From NCBI RefSeq assembly GCF_003731765.1, contig NZ_MOAL01000006.1, forward strand, positions 316,563 to 380,562: a DNA stretch of 64,000 bases, given 5' to 3'. The first letter of the stretch is position 1, and each line of letters starts with the position of its first letter. Source of the stretch: Pseudomonas chlororaphis. Lineage in GTDB: Bacteria > Pseudomonadota > Gammaproteobacteria > Pseudomonadales > Pseudomonadaceae. The notes beneath the pieces are model-generated. The model searched no databases. It was not told the DNA's origin and saw only the letters and a program-made list of their open reading frames with translations. The position numbers and the translations under genes are program-made. This document shows positions 56,554 to 64,000 of the stretch, piece by piece.

Positions 56554-56811
56554 TCAGCTGAGAACGCTTTCTGCCTGAGTGTCGGTGGCAGCGATGTCGC
56601 CGGGAACCACCAGGGCGCTGATTTTTACGGCGTGCAAGCCTTTGGGGCCTTGGATGATCTCGAAGCTCACGGCCTGGCCGGCTTTCAGGGTTTTATAACC
56701 ATCCATTTCGATGGCCGAGTAGTGGGCGAAGAGGTCATCGCTCTTGCCTTCCTCATTAATGAAACCGTAGCCCTTGGCATTGTTGAACCACTTGACCTTG
56801 CCGCTTGCCAT
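56554..56811 (-). CDS. cspD: Cold-shock domain protein CspD
   Basis: An 85-residue single-stranded nucleic-acid-binding protein. RNP1 is KGYGFINEEG and RNP2 is DLFAHYSAI, within a standard 65-residue cold-shock fold plus a CspD-like tail (PGDIAATDTQ). In E. coli CspD is a stationary-phase replication inhibitor and sits beside clpS, as here. The start at 56811 (MASGKVKWF) is preferred because AGAGGG is 8 bases upstream; an ATG two codons earlier would be too close to it. Divergent from clpS. Confidence 0.94.
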   Translation of the reverse strand: MASGKVKWFNNAKGYGFINEEGKSDDLFAHYSAIEMDGYKTLKAGQAVSFEIIQGPKGLHAVKISALVVPGDIAATDTQAESVLS

Positions 56812-57036
56812 ACTCATATCCCTCTGCAACAGACTCCATCACTGGAGTATCATCCAGTTTATCCGCAGCCAAACCCGATAAATAAGGTTGACGCTGTGGA
56901 CCTTTATTACCCAATGTGGGCTCTATTGGTTGTAACACCGTTTTGCCGATAGTCAAGGTGACCCGGCGGTCGGAGTTGAAATCCTCCCAGGGCGCCCCCA
57001 CCACTGTATTTGCTCAACTAACGAACCTTTCTTTCC

Positions 57037-57399
57037 ATGCATGCAATCAGCCAGATTCGACTAACATTCAATCAGGATCGCCCGGACTTGCACGACGACG
57101 ATTCCGCTGGCTTGGCTGTACAGGAAGCTAAGCCTGCGTTACAGGCGCCGCCGATGTACAAGGTGGTTTTATTCAACGATGACTACACGCCGATGGATTT
57201 CGTCGTCGAAGTGCTCGAGATGTTTTTTAACCTGAATCGCGAGCTGGCAACCAAGGTCATGCTGGCCGTCCATACAGAAGGACGTGCAGTATGTGGATTG
57301 TTTACCCGCGACATCGCCGAGACCAAGGCCATGCAGGTCAATCAGTACGCCAGGGAAAGCCAGCATCCGCTACTCTGTGAAATCGAGAAGGACGGTTAA
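57037..57399 (+). CDS. clpS: ClpS, N-degron adaptor of ClpAP
   Basis: Delivers proteins with destabilising N-terminal residues (Leu, Phe, Tyr, Trp) to ClpAP. The protein has 120 residues. The N-terminal extension (1-35) is followed by the conserved core MYKVVLFNDDYTPMDFVVEVL (about 40-60; the substrate pocket includes the Asn-Asp-Asp residues) and VMLAVHTEGRAVCGLFTRDIAETK. Lies 29 bases before clpA. Confidence 0.97.
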   Translation: MHAISQIRLTFNQDRPDLHDDDSAGLAVQEAKPALQAPPMYKVVLFNDDYTPMDFVVEVLEMFFNLNRELATKVMLAVHTEGRAVCGLFTRDIAETKAMQVNQYARESQHPLLCEIEKDG

Positions 57400-57428
57400 C
57401 GCCGACCACTTGGGTATGAGGTGAAGCT

Positions 57429-59699
57429 ATGTTAAACCGCGAGCTCGAAGTCACCCTAAATCTCGCCTTCAAGGAGGCCCGTTCGAAACGTCATGAGTTC
57501 ATGACCGTCGAGCACCTTTTGTTGGCTCTTTTGGATAATGAGGCCGCCGCCACTGTTCTACGTGCCTGCGGAGCAAACCTCGACAAACTCAAGCACGATC
57601 TGCAGGAGTTCATCGACTCCACCACGCCACTGATCCCTGTCCATGACGAGGACCGTGAAACTCAGCCAACCCTGGGTTTCCAGCGTGTACTGCAACGTGC
57701 TGTCTTTCATGTGCAGAGCTCGGGCAAGCGGGAAGTGACTGGCGCCAATGTGCTGGTAGCCATTTTCAGTGAGCAAGAGAGTCAGGCAGTGTTCCTGCTG
57801 AAACAGCAGAGCGTTGCCCGTATCGACGTGGTCAACTACATCGCCCATGGTATCTCCAAGGTGCCGGGGCATGGCGATCATTCTGAAGGTGAACAAGAGA
57901 TGCAGGATGAAGAGGGTGGTGAGTCTTCTTCTTCGAGTAATCCTCTGGACGCTTATGCCAGCAACCTCAATGAACTCGCGCGCCAGGGTCGTATCGACCC
58001 GTTGGTAGGGCGTGAGCTGGAAGTTGAGCGCGTTGCGCAGATTCTTGCCCGTCGACGCAAGAACAACCCGCTGCTGGTGGGTGAGGCGGGCGTCGGTAAA
58101 ACCGCCATCGCCGAAGGCCTGGCCAAGCGCATTGTCGATAACCAGGTGCCTGATCTGCTGGTCAACAGCGTGGTCTACTCCCTGGACCTCGGCGCGTTGC
58201 TGGCGGGGACCAAATACCGCGGTGACTTCGAGAAGCGCTTCAAAGCGTTGCTCGGCGAGCTGAAAAAACGTCCTCAGGCGATTCTGTTCATCGATGAAAT
58301 CCACACCATTATCGGTGCCGGTGCGGCATCCGGTGGGGTGATGGACGCCTCGAATCTGCTCAAGCCACTGCTGTCTTCGGGTGATATCCGTTGCATCGGC
58401 TCGACCACCTTCCAGGAATTCCGCGGCATCTTCGAGAAGGATCGGGCCTTGGCTCGGCGCTTCCAGAAGGTCGATGTGTCCGAGCCTTCGGTGGAAGACA
58501 CCATCGGCATCCTGCGGGGCCTTAAGGGGCGCTTTGAAGCGCATCACGGCATCGAGTACAGCGATGAAGCCCTTCGCGCCGCAGCGGAACTGGCCTCGCG
58601 CTACATCAATGATCGGCATATGCCGGACAAGGCCATCGACGTTATCGACGAGGCGGGCGCCTATCAGCGTCTGCAGCCGGCCGAGAAGCGTGTGAAGCGC
58701 ATCGAAGTGGCTCAGGTGGAAGACATCGTGGCGAAAATCGCCCGGATTCCCCCAAAGCACGTCACCAGTTCCGACAAGGAATTGCTGCGTAACCTCGAGC
58801 GTGACCTGAAGTTGACGGTGTTTGGCCAGGACGCGGCGATCGATTCGCTGTCCACAGCGATCAAGCTGTCCCGTGCCGGGCTCAAGTCGCCGGACAAACC
58901 GGTCGGTTCCTTCCTGTTCGCCGGTCCAACCGGTGTCGGCAAGACCGAAGCGGCTCGGCAACTGGCCAAGGCGCTGGGGATCGAGTTGGTGCGTTTCGAC
59001 ATGTCCGAGTACATGGAGCGCCATACAGTTTCCCGTTTGATCGGTGCCCCTCCCGGCTATGTCGGTTTCGACCAGGGCGGTCTGTTGACCGAGGCCATCA
59101 CCAAGCAGCCGCATTGCGTGTTGCTGCTCGATGAAATCGAGAAGGCCCACCCGGAAGTCTTCAACCTGCTGTTGCAGGTGATGGACCACGGTACCCTGAC
59201 CGATAACAACGGGCGCAAGGCGGACTTCCGCAACGTCATCGTCATCATGACCACCAACGCCGGCGCCGAAACGGCTGCTCGGGCTTCCATTGGCTTTACT
59301 CATCAGGATCACTCTTCCGATGCCATGGAAGTGATCAAGAAGAGCTTCACGCCGGAGTTCCGCAACCGTCTGGACACCATTATCCAGTTTGGTCGCCTCA
59401 GCCATGAGGTCATCAAAAGCGTGGTGGACAAGTTCCTTACCGAACTGCAGGCGCAGCTGGAAGACAAGCGCGTGCAGCTGGAAGTCACCGATGCTGCTCG
59501 CAGCTGGTTGGCGCAAGGCGGTTACGACGCGGCAATGGGTGCGCGGCCGATGGCTCGCTTGATTCAAGACAAGATCAAGCGTCCGCTGGCGGAGGAGATT
59601 CTGTTTGGCGAGTTGGCCGACCATGGCGGTGTGGTTCACATCGACATCAAGGACGGCGAGCTGACCTTCGACTTCGAAACCACGGCGGAAATGGCCTGA
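57429..59699 (+). CDS. clpA: ClpA, ATPase subunit of ClpAP protease
   Basis: Hexameric AAA+ unfoldase feeding ClpP, 756 residues (E. coli 758). An N-domain (1-140) binds ClpS. The first AAA module has Walker A GEAGVGKT (about 218) and Walker B ILFIDEIHT. The second has Walker A GPTGVGKT (about 500) and VLLLDEIEKAHPEVFNLLLQ. The IGF loop needed to dock on ClpP is present in ARASIGFTHQ (about 618). An acidic/serine-rich linker (EQEMQDEEGGESSSSSN) follows the N-domain. Confidence 0.98.
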   Translation: MLNRELEVTLNLAFKEARSKRHEFMTVEHLLLALLDNEAAATVLRACGANLDKLKHDLQEFIDSTTPLIPVHDEDRETQPTLGFQRVLQRAVFHVQSSGKREVTGANVLVAIFSEQESQAVFLLKQQSVARIDVVNYIAHGISKVPGHGDHSEGEQEMQDEEGGESSSSSNPLDAYASNLNELARQGRIDPLVGRELEVERVAQILARRRKNNPLLVGEAGVGKTAIAEGLAKRIVDNQVPDLLVNSVVYSLDLGALLAGTKYRGDFEKRFKALLGELKKRPQAILFIDEIHTIIGAGAASGGVMDASNLLKPLLSSGDIRCIGSTTFQEFRGIFEKDRALARRFQKVDVSEPSVEDTIGILRGLKGRFEAHHGIEYSDEALRAAAELASRYINDRHMPDKAIDVIDEAGAYQRLQPAEKRVKRIEVAQVEDIVAKIARIPPKHVTSSDKELLRNLERDLKLTVFGQDAAIDSLSTAIKLSRAGLKSPDKPVGSFLFAGPTGVGKTEAARQLAKALGIELVRFDMSEYMERHTVSRLIGAPPGYVGFDQGGLLTEAITKQPHCVLLLDEIEKAHPEVFNLLLQVMDHGTLTDNNGRKADFRNVIVIMTTNAGAETAARASIGFTHQDHSSDAMEVIKKSFTPEFRNRLDTIIQFGRLSHEVIKSVVDKFLTELQAQLEDKRVQLEVTDAARSWLAQGGYDAAMGARPMARLIQDKIKRPLAEEILFGELADHGGVVHIDIKDGELTFDFETTAEMA

Positions 59700-59722
59700 T
59701 AGCCATTTGAAGCAACACAGCC

Positions 59723-59744
59723 AAAGGCACCGCAAGGTGCCTTT
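59723..59744 (+). terminator. Terminator of clpS-clpA
   Basis: AAAGGCACC pairs with GGTGCCTTT around GCAA, 24 bases after the clpA stop. Confidence 0.8.
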
Positions 59745-59779
59745 GTGCTATCTGGCCCGTGGGTTTTTTCGACGCACAC

Positions 59780-59807
59780 AAAAACGCCCGGCATAACCGG
59801 GCGTCTT
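59780..59807 (-). terminator. Terminator of infA
   Basis: On the minus strand ACGCCCGG pairs with CCGGGCGT around a short loop and runs into TTTTTG, just after the infA stop. Confidence 0.88.
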
Positions 59808-59819
59808 GTATTGACTTGC

Positions 59820-60038
59820 TTAGCGGGCGCGGTAAGTGATGCGCCCTTTGCTCAAGTCATAGGGCGTCAGCTCGACGCGCACTTTGTCACCGGTAAGAAT
59901 ACGAATGTAGTTCTTGCGCATCTTGCCGGAGATATGCGCGGTTACGACGTGCCCATTTTCCAACTCCACACGAAACATGGTGTTGGGCAGGGTGTCGACG
60001 ACAGTGCCTTCCATTTCGAAGCTGTCTTCTTTCGACAT
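59820..60038 (-). CDS. infA: Translation initiation factor IF-1
   Basis: S1-like single-domain factor binding the ribosomal A site during initiation. The protein has 72 residues from the ATG at 60038 ([19 protein letters not shown]), the universal length. The family end KGRITYRAR is intact. The open frame upstream is not conserved. Sits between clpA (convergent) and bpt. Confidence 0.98.
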
Positions 60039-60138
60039 GCAGTAAAGCCCTCGGTGTCCAATGAATGGCCCGGTGCAACTGCGCCAGGCAAAAGCGGCGT
60101 GCATTGTGCCCGAAAAATGGGGTTTAAGCCAAGACCTT

Positions 60139-60846
60139 CTAGTTGAGGATCACCCAGCGTTGATTAATCAGCAGCTCTATGGGGCGATATTGGGTTTTGT
60201 AATTCATTTTTTTGCAGTTCTTGATCCAATAGCCGAGGTACACCGCGTCCAGGCCCATTCGCAAGGTTTCGCCGATTTGCCACAAGATGGCATAACGCCC
60301 AAGGCTGCGACGCTCTTCGTCGGGTTCATAGAAGGTGTAGACCGCAGAGAGCCCGTTGGGCAGTTGGTCGGTCACGGCCACCGCCAGTAGGCGACCTTCC
60401 AGGCGAAACTCATAGAAACGGGAAAACGGCAGGTCGCGCACCAGAAAAGTCGAAAACTGATCGCGACTTGGGGGGAACATGTCGCCATCGGCATGGCGCT
60501 GTTCGATATAGCGTTGATAGAGGTCGAAATATTCTTCGCTGAATACTGGCTTGACCGGCGCCACCGTCAGGTCGGCATTACGCTTGAGAATGCGTTTCTG
60601 CTGTCGGTTGGGCAGGAACTGCGCCACCGGAATGCGTGCCGGGACGCACGCGTTGCAGTTTTGGCAGTGAGGCCGATAAAGATGGTCGCCACTGCGACGA
60701 AATCCCATTTCCGACAGGTCTGCATAGACGTGCACATCCATGGGCTGGCTGGGGTCGAGGAACAGGGTAGTCGCCTGTTCGTCGGGCAGGTAGCTGCAGG
60801 AGTGGGGTTGAGTGGCATAAAACTTCAAGCGCGCCAACTCGGTCAT
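60139..60846 (-). CDS. bpt: Aspartate/glutamate leucyltransferase (Bpt)
   Basis: Transfers Leu from Leu-tRNA to proteins beginning with Asp or Glu, creating N-degrons for ClpS. The protein has 235 residues. N-terminal cysteines are in [18 protein letters not shown] (about 57-74), as in Ate/Bpt enzymes. The C-terminal GNAT-like region has [27 protein letters not shown]. Lies close downstream of aat on the same strand. Annotated in many genomes as arginyltransferase; the short bacterial form is the leucyl enzyme. Confidence 0.95.
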
Positions 60847-60903
60847 GAGGCAACCCTCGGAATAAGCGTTGAATTAAGTGTAAGCCACCGCTGTGAAAAC
60901 CGC

Positions 60904-61584
60904 TCAGGAAACCCATATGGCGCGGCTGGGCTGATCCAGGTGGCGTTTCAGGTAGCCGGCGAATTCCTCGCGGGCAATGGCGCGGGCACCGAGGCTGTGC
61001 AGGTGCTCGGTGGGCATCTGGCAGTCGATCAAGGCGAAGCCCCAATCCCGCAAATGCTTGACCAGGGTGGCAAAGCCGACCTTGGAGGCGTTGTCTGCGC
61101 GGCTGAACATCGATTCGCCGAAAAACAGCTGGCCCATCGCCAAGCCATAAAGGCCGCCGACCAACTGGCCCTGGTCCCAGACTTCCACCGAATGGGCGTA
61201 GCCGCGTTGATGCAGTTGCAGGTAGGCCTGCTGCATGGCCTCGGTGATCCAAGTGCCGTCGGCGTAGGCCCGGGGTTGCGCGCAAGCGTGAATGACGGCG
61301 GCAAAATCCTGGTCGAAGGTGACTTGGTAGCGTTCTTGGCGCAGCAACTTGCCGAGGCTGCGAGAGACGTGCAGCTCGTCTGGAAACAGGACCGTGCGCG
61401 GGTCCGGCGACCACCAGAGAATCGGCTGGCCTTCGGAGAACCAGGGGAAGCAGCCGTGGCGATACGCCTGGATCAGGCGATCGGCGGACAGGTCGCCACC
61501 GGCTGCCAGCAAGCCGTTGGGGTCGCGCAGGGCTTTTTCCAGAGGTGGAAAATCCAGGGTATTGCGTTGTAACCAGGTCAGCAT
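60904..61584 (-). CDS. aat: Leucyl/phenylalanyl-tRNA-protein transferase
   Basis: Adds Leu or Phe to proteins with N-terminal Lys or Arg, the other entry to the ClpS pathway. The protein has 226 residues from the ATG at 61584 (MLTWLQRNTLDFPPLEKALRDPNG); the frame upstream is noise. Conserved motifs are LLAAGGDLSADRLIQAYRHGCFPW, PILWWSPDPR, HSVEVWDQGQLVGGLYGLAMGQLFFGESMFS and IDCQMPTEHLHSLGA. Situated between trxB and bpt. Confidence 0.97.
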   Translation of the reverse strand: MLTWLQRNTLDFPPLEKALRDPNGLLAAGGDLSADRLIQAYRHGCFPWFSEGQPILWWSPDPRTVLFPDELHVSRSLGKLLRQERYQVTFDQDFAAVIHACAQPRAYADGTWITEAMQQAYLQLHQRGYAHSVEVWDQGQLVGGLYGLAMGQLFFGESMFSRADNASKVGFATLVKHLRDWGFALIDCQMPTEHLHSLGARAIAREEFAGYLKRHLDQPSRAIWVS

Positions 61585-61655
61585 GGTATTCAGACTTGCG
61601 GAAGGGGAGGGCAGTGGCGGGCATTCGCAGCCCGCCGCTAGCGTAGGACGGCGGG

Positions 61656-62606
61656 TCAGTGGTCGTCGAGGAATTTCTCTACGTCCAGGGCCGCCATGCA
61701 ACCAGCACCCGCTGAAGTAATGGCCTGGCGATAGACGTGGTCAGCCACATCGCCCGCCGCAAACACCCCCTCGATCCCAGTGGCGGTGGCATTGCCCTCA
61801 CTGCCACCCTTGACCAGCAGGTAGCCGTCGCGCATCTCCAGTTGGCCCTGGAACAGCTCGGTGTTGGGTTTGTGGCCGATGGCGATAAACACGCCGGCCA
61901 GCGCCAGCTCCCGGGTTTCGCCGCTGAGGCTGTCACGCAGGCGCGCGCCGGTTACGCCGCTGGCATCCCCCAGCACTTCGTCCAGGTTCTGGTTCCAGTG
62001 CAGGCGGATATTGCCGTTGGCGGCCTTTTCGAAGAGTTTGTCCTGGAGGATTTTCTCCGAGCGCAGTTTGTCGCGGCGATGCACCAGGTGCACTTCCTTG
62101 GCGATGTTCGACAGGTACAGGGCTTCCTCCACGGCGGTGTTGCCGCCGCCGACCACTGCGACCACTTGGTTGCGATAAAAGAAGCCGTCGCAGGTGGCGC
62201 AGGCCGAGACGCCCTTGCCGGCAAACGCCTCTTCGGACGGCAGGCCCAGGTACTGGGCTGAAGCGCCCGTGGCGATGATCAGCGCGTCGCAGCTGTAGAC
62301 GCCGCTGTCACCCTTGAGGATAAACGGCCGCTGCTGCAACTCCGCGGTATGGATGTGGTCGTAGACGATCTCGGTGTCGAAGCGCTCGGCATGCTTTTGC
62401 ATACGCTCCATCAGCGCCGGGCCGGTCAGGCCTTCCACATCCCCCGGCCAGTTATCGACTTCGGTGGTGGTGGTCAACTGGCCGCCGGCCTGCAAGCCGG
62501 TGATCACCGTCGGTTTGAGGTTGGCGCGGGCGGCATACACGGCGGCGCTGTAACCGGCAGGGCCGGAGCCCAGGATAATCACGCGAGAATGCTTCGTTTG
62601 GTTCAT
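61656..62606 (-). CDS. trxB: Thioredoxin reductase
   Basis: NADPH-dependent flavoprotein reducing thioredoxin, 316 residues (E. coli 321). FAD motif: VIILGSGPAGYSAAVYAARA (9-28). The redox pair is in SACATCDGFFY (CATC near 137-140). NADPH motif VAVVGGGNTAVEEALYL and the C-terminal FAD motif GVFAAGDVADHVYRQA are intact. A plain hairpin follows the stop, within the trxB-aat gap (61616-61636). Confidence 0.98.
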   Translation of the reverse strand: MNQTKHSRVIILGSGPAGYSAAVYAARANLKPTVITGLQAGGQLTTTTEVDNWPGDVEGLTGPALMERMQKHAERFDTEIVYDHIHTAELQQRPFILKGDSGVYSCDALIIATGASAQYLGLPSEEAFAGKGVSACATCDGFFYRNQVVAVVGGGNTAVEEALYLSNIAKEVHLVHRRDKLRSEKILQDKLFEKAANGNIRLHWNQNLDEVLGDASGVTGARLRDSLSGETRELALAGVFIAIGHKPNTELFQGQLEMRDGYLLVKGGSEGNATATGIEGVFAAGDVADHVYRQAITSAGAGCMAALDVEKFLDDH

Positions 62607-62903
62607 AAAAACACCTCATAAGCCTTTGTCACAAAAGAGAATGCATGCTCAAATTGCGGACTGCGTAACCAGCCTTTGGCGATGCTGTCCGCGTGATATC
62701 ACGGCGTGGCATGGCCAGGACGGATCCGTACAATCCAGATATGTATCCAGCATATTCAGAATTGCACTATTTCAGGATCAAGGGGCAGAGTGTTAAAAGT
62801 AGCCCCAGTTATGCCGGTCAACTTTATTTACCTGCTCGGCTTGAGCAGTATTTTGTAGTCAATCAACAGTTGGACGCGCCCCTGGCGCAGGAAAAGACGC
62901 GTT
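62607..62903. other. Divergent region between trxB and ftsK
   Basis: About 297 bases with no gene. It must carry the divergent promoters of trxB and ftsK; I could not place either. The small frame 62693-62929 has no homology signal. No tRNA cloverleaf was found. Confidence 0.5.
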
Positions 62904-64000
62904 TTGAAGAAATCCACCGCAGCACCTAAAACAGTAGTTCCCGCCTGGCGTCAGCAATTGCACTACCGACTCAAGGAAGGTGCACTGATTGCCATTGGAG
63001 CCCTGTGCCTGTTCTTGATGATGGCATTGTTGACCTATGGCAAGGACGATCCGGGCTGGAGCCATAACAGCAAGATTGAAGATGTACAGAACTTCGGCGG
63101 TCCTGCCGGTTCTTACAGCGCCGATATCCTGTTTATGGTGTTGGGTTATTTCGCCTATATCTTTCCACTGTTGCTGGCGATCAAGACTTATCAGATTTTC
63201 CGCCAGCGCCACGAGCCTTGGCAGTGGAGCGGCTGGCTGTTCTCCTGGCGCCTGATCGGCCTGGTGTTCCTGGTGCTGTCGGGTGCGGCGCTGGCGCACA
63301 TTCATTTTCACGCGGCCACCGGTTTGCCGGCCGGCGCTGGCGGTGCCTTGGGCGAGAGCCTGGGCGATCTGGCAAAAAATGCCCTGAACATCCAGGGCAG
63401 CACCCTGATGTTCATTGCCCTGTTCCTGTTCGGCCTGACGGTGTTCACGGACCTGTCGTGGTTCAAGGTGATGGACATCACTGGCAAGATCACCCTTGAC
63501 CTGTTTGAACTGTTCCAGGGCGCCGCCAACCGTTGGTGGGCCGCTCGCGTCGAACGTAAACAACTGGTGGCGCAATTGCGCGAAGTGGATGCCCGGGTCG
63601 ACGAAGTGGTGGCCCCGACCGTGACCGACAAGCGCGAGCAGGCCAAGGTCAAGGAGCGCTTGATCGAGCGCGAGCAGGCCCTGAGCAAGCACATGTCCGA
63701 GCGCGAGAAGCAGGTGCCGCCGGTGATTGCCCCTGCGCCGCCGAAAGCGCCGGAGCCGAGCAAGCGTGTGCAGAAAGAGAAGCAAGTGCCGCTGTTTATC
63801 GACAGCGCGGTAGAAGGCACCTTGCCGCCGATTTCGATCCTCGACCCGGCAGAAAAGAAACAACTGAATTACTCCCCCGAATCCTTGGCGGCCGTTGGCC
63901 ACTTGTTGGAAATCAAGCTCAAGGAATTCGGCGTCGAAGTGTCCGTGGACTCGATCCACCCCGGCCCGGTGATTACCCGTTACGAGATCCAGCCGGCCGC
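62904..64000 (+). CDS. ftsK: DNA translocase FtsK, 3'-truncated by the window edge
   Basis: Septal DNA pump that clears and resolves chromosome dimers at division. The frame is open to the last base, so only about 365 N-terminal residues of roughly 800 are visible. The start is taken as TTG at 62904 (reads M/L-KKSTAAPKTVVPAWR) with AGGAAA 10 bases upstream. Four transmembrane segments (from LIAIGALCLFLMMALLTY at residue 28 to STLMFIALFLFGLTVF) are followed by a charged linker and the beginning of the motor: VGHLLEIKLKEFGVEVSVDS and GPVITRYEIQPA. The Walker A motif lies outside the window. Confidence 0.95.
   Translation, partial: MKKSTAAPKTVVPAWRQQLHYRLKEGALIAIGALCLFLMMALLTYGKDDPGWSHNSKIEDVQNFGGPAGSYSADILFMVLGYFAYIFPLLLAIKTYQIFRQRHEPWQWSGWLFSWRLIGLVFLVLSGAALAHIHFHAATGLPAGAGGALGESLGDLAKNALNIQGSTLMFIALFLFGLTVFTDLSWFKVMDITGKITLDLFELFQGAANRWWAARVERKQLVAQLREVDARVDEVVAPTVTDKREQAKVKERLIEREQALSKHMSEREKQVPPVIAPAPPKAPEPSKRVQKEKQVPLFIDSAVEGTLPPISILDPAEKKQLNYSPESLAAVGHLLEIKLKEFGVEVSVDSIHPGPVITRYEIQPA

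Noticed and set aside
62607..62903. tRNA gene near infA/ftsK as in enterobacteria
   Set aside because: No T-loop consensus or cloverleaf could be found here or between clpA and infA.

Overview
The window is ordinary, syntenic chromosome of a fluorescent pseudomonad (Pseudomonas fluorescens group or close relative). This is inferred from high GC, Pseudomonas-type REP palindromes, a fused nuoCD, side-by-side monomeric and dimeric isocitrate dehydrogenases, and the gene order aceA ... purB-hflD-mnmA-nudix-idh/icd-cspD/clpS-clpA-infA-bpt-aat-trxB-ftsK. There is no phage, insertion sequence, CRISPR array, rRNA or tRNA that I can support. Both edges cut genes: an acyl-CoA dehydrogenase on the left and ftsK on the right.

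Layout. 1-3.5 kb: end of an acyl-CoA dehydrogenase, a PstS-like/OmpA hybrid envelope protein, and xthA. 3.7-9.8 kb: a GNAT acetyltransferase and the tamA-tamB outer-membrane assembly pair. 9.9-14.7 kb: a MarR-controlled tripartite efflux operon (outer-membrane factor, EmrA-like, EmrB-like) with two identical 12-bp palindromes at its promoter. 14.8-19.4 kb: lpxH-ppiB diverging from glnS-cysS. 19.4-19.85 kb: a four-unit REP array. 19.9-28 kb: a sigma-54 activator diverging from a six-gene ABC transporter that matches the rhizobial glycerol system GlpSTPQUV, with a near-perfect -24/-12 promoter and six TGTTCA repeats between them. 28.0-28.3 kb: an orphan XRE/HigA-type antitoxin-like gene. 28.6-43.5 kb: the complete nuo operon for NADH dehydrogenase I on the minus strand, preceded by a long AT-rich leader. 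44.1-56.5 kb: the isocitrate node (aceA, idh, icd) interleaved with housekeeping genes (a secretin-like protein, GNAT, roxA, purB, hflD, mnmA, Nudix). 56.5-64 kb: cspD, then the N-degron set clpS-clpA-bpt-aat around infA, then trxB and the start of ftsK.

How the parts work together. The nuo genes supply the proton-pumping NADH dehydrogenase. The three isocitrate enzymes set the split between the TCA cycle and the glyoxylate shunt. The clpS/clpA/bpt/aat group forms an almost complete bacterial N-end-rule proteolysis unit (only ClpP lies elsewhere). The glp-type transporter would import a polyol such as glycerol under sigma-54 control. The least expected observations are: the two transporter ATPases carry substitutions that fall at the same composite ATP site; the sigma-54/TGTTCA control region; the twin MarR operator; and a possible small RNA with a strong terminator between aceA and the secretin-like gene.
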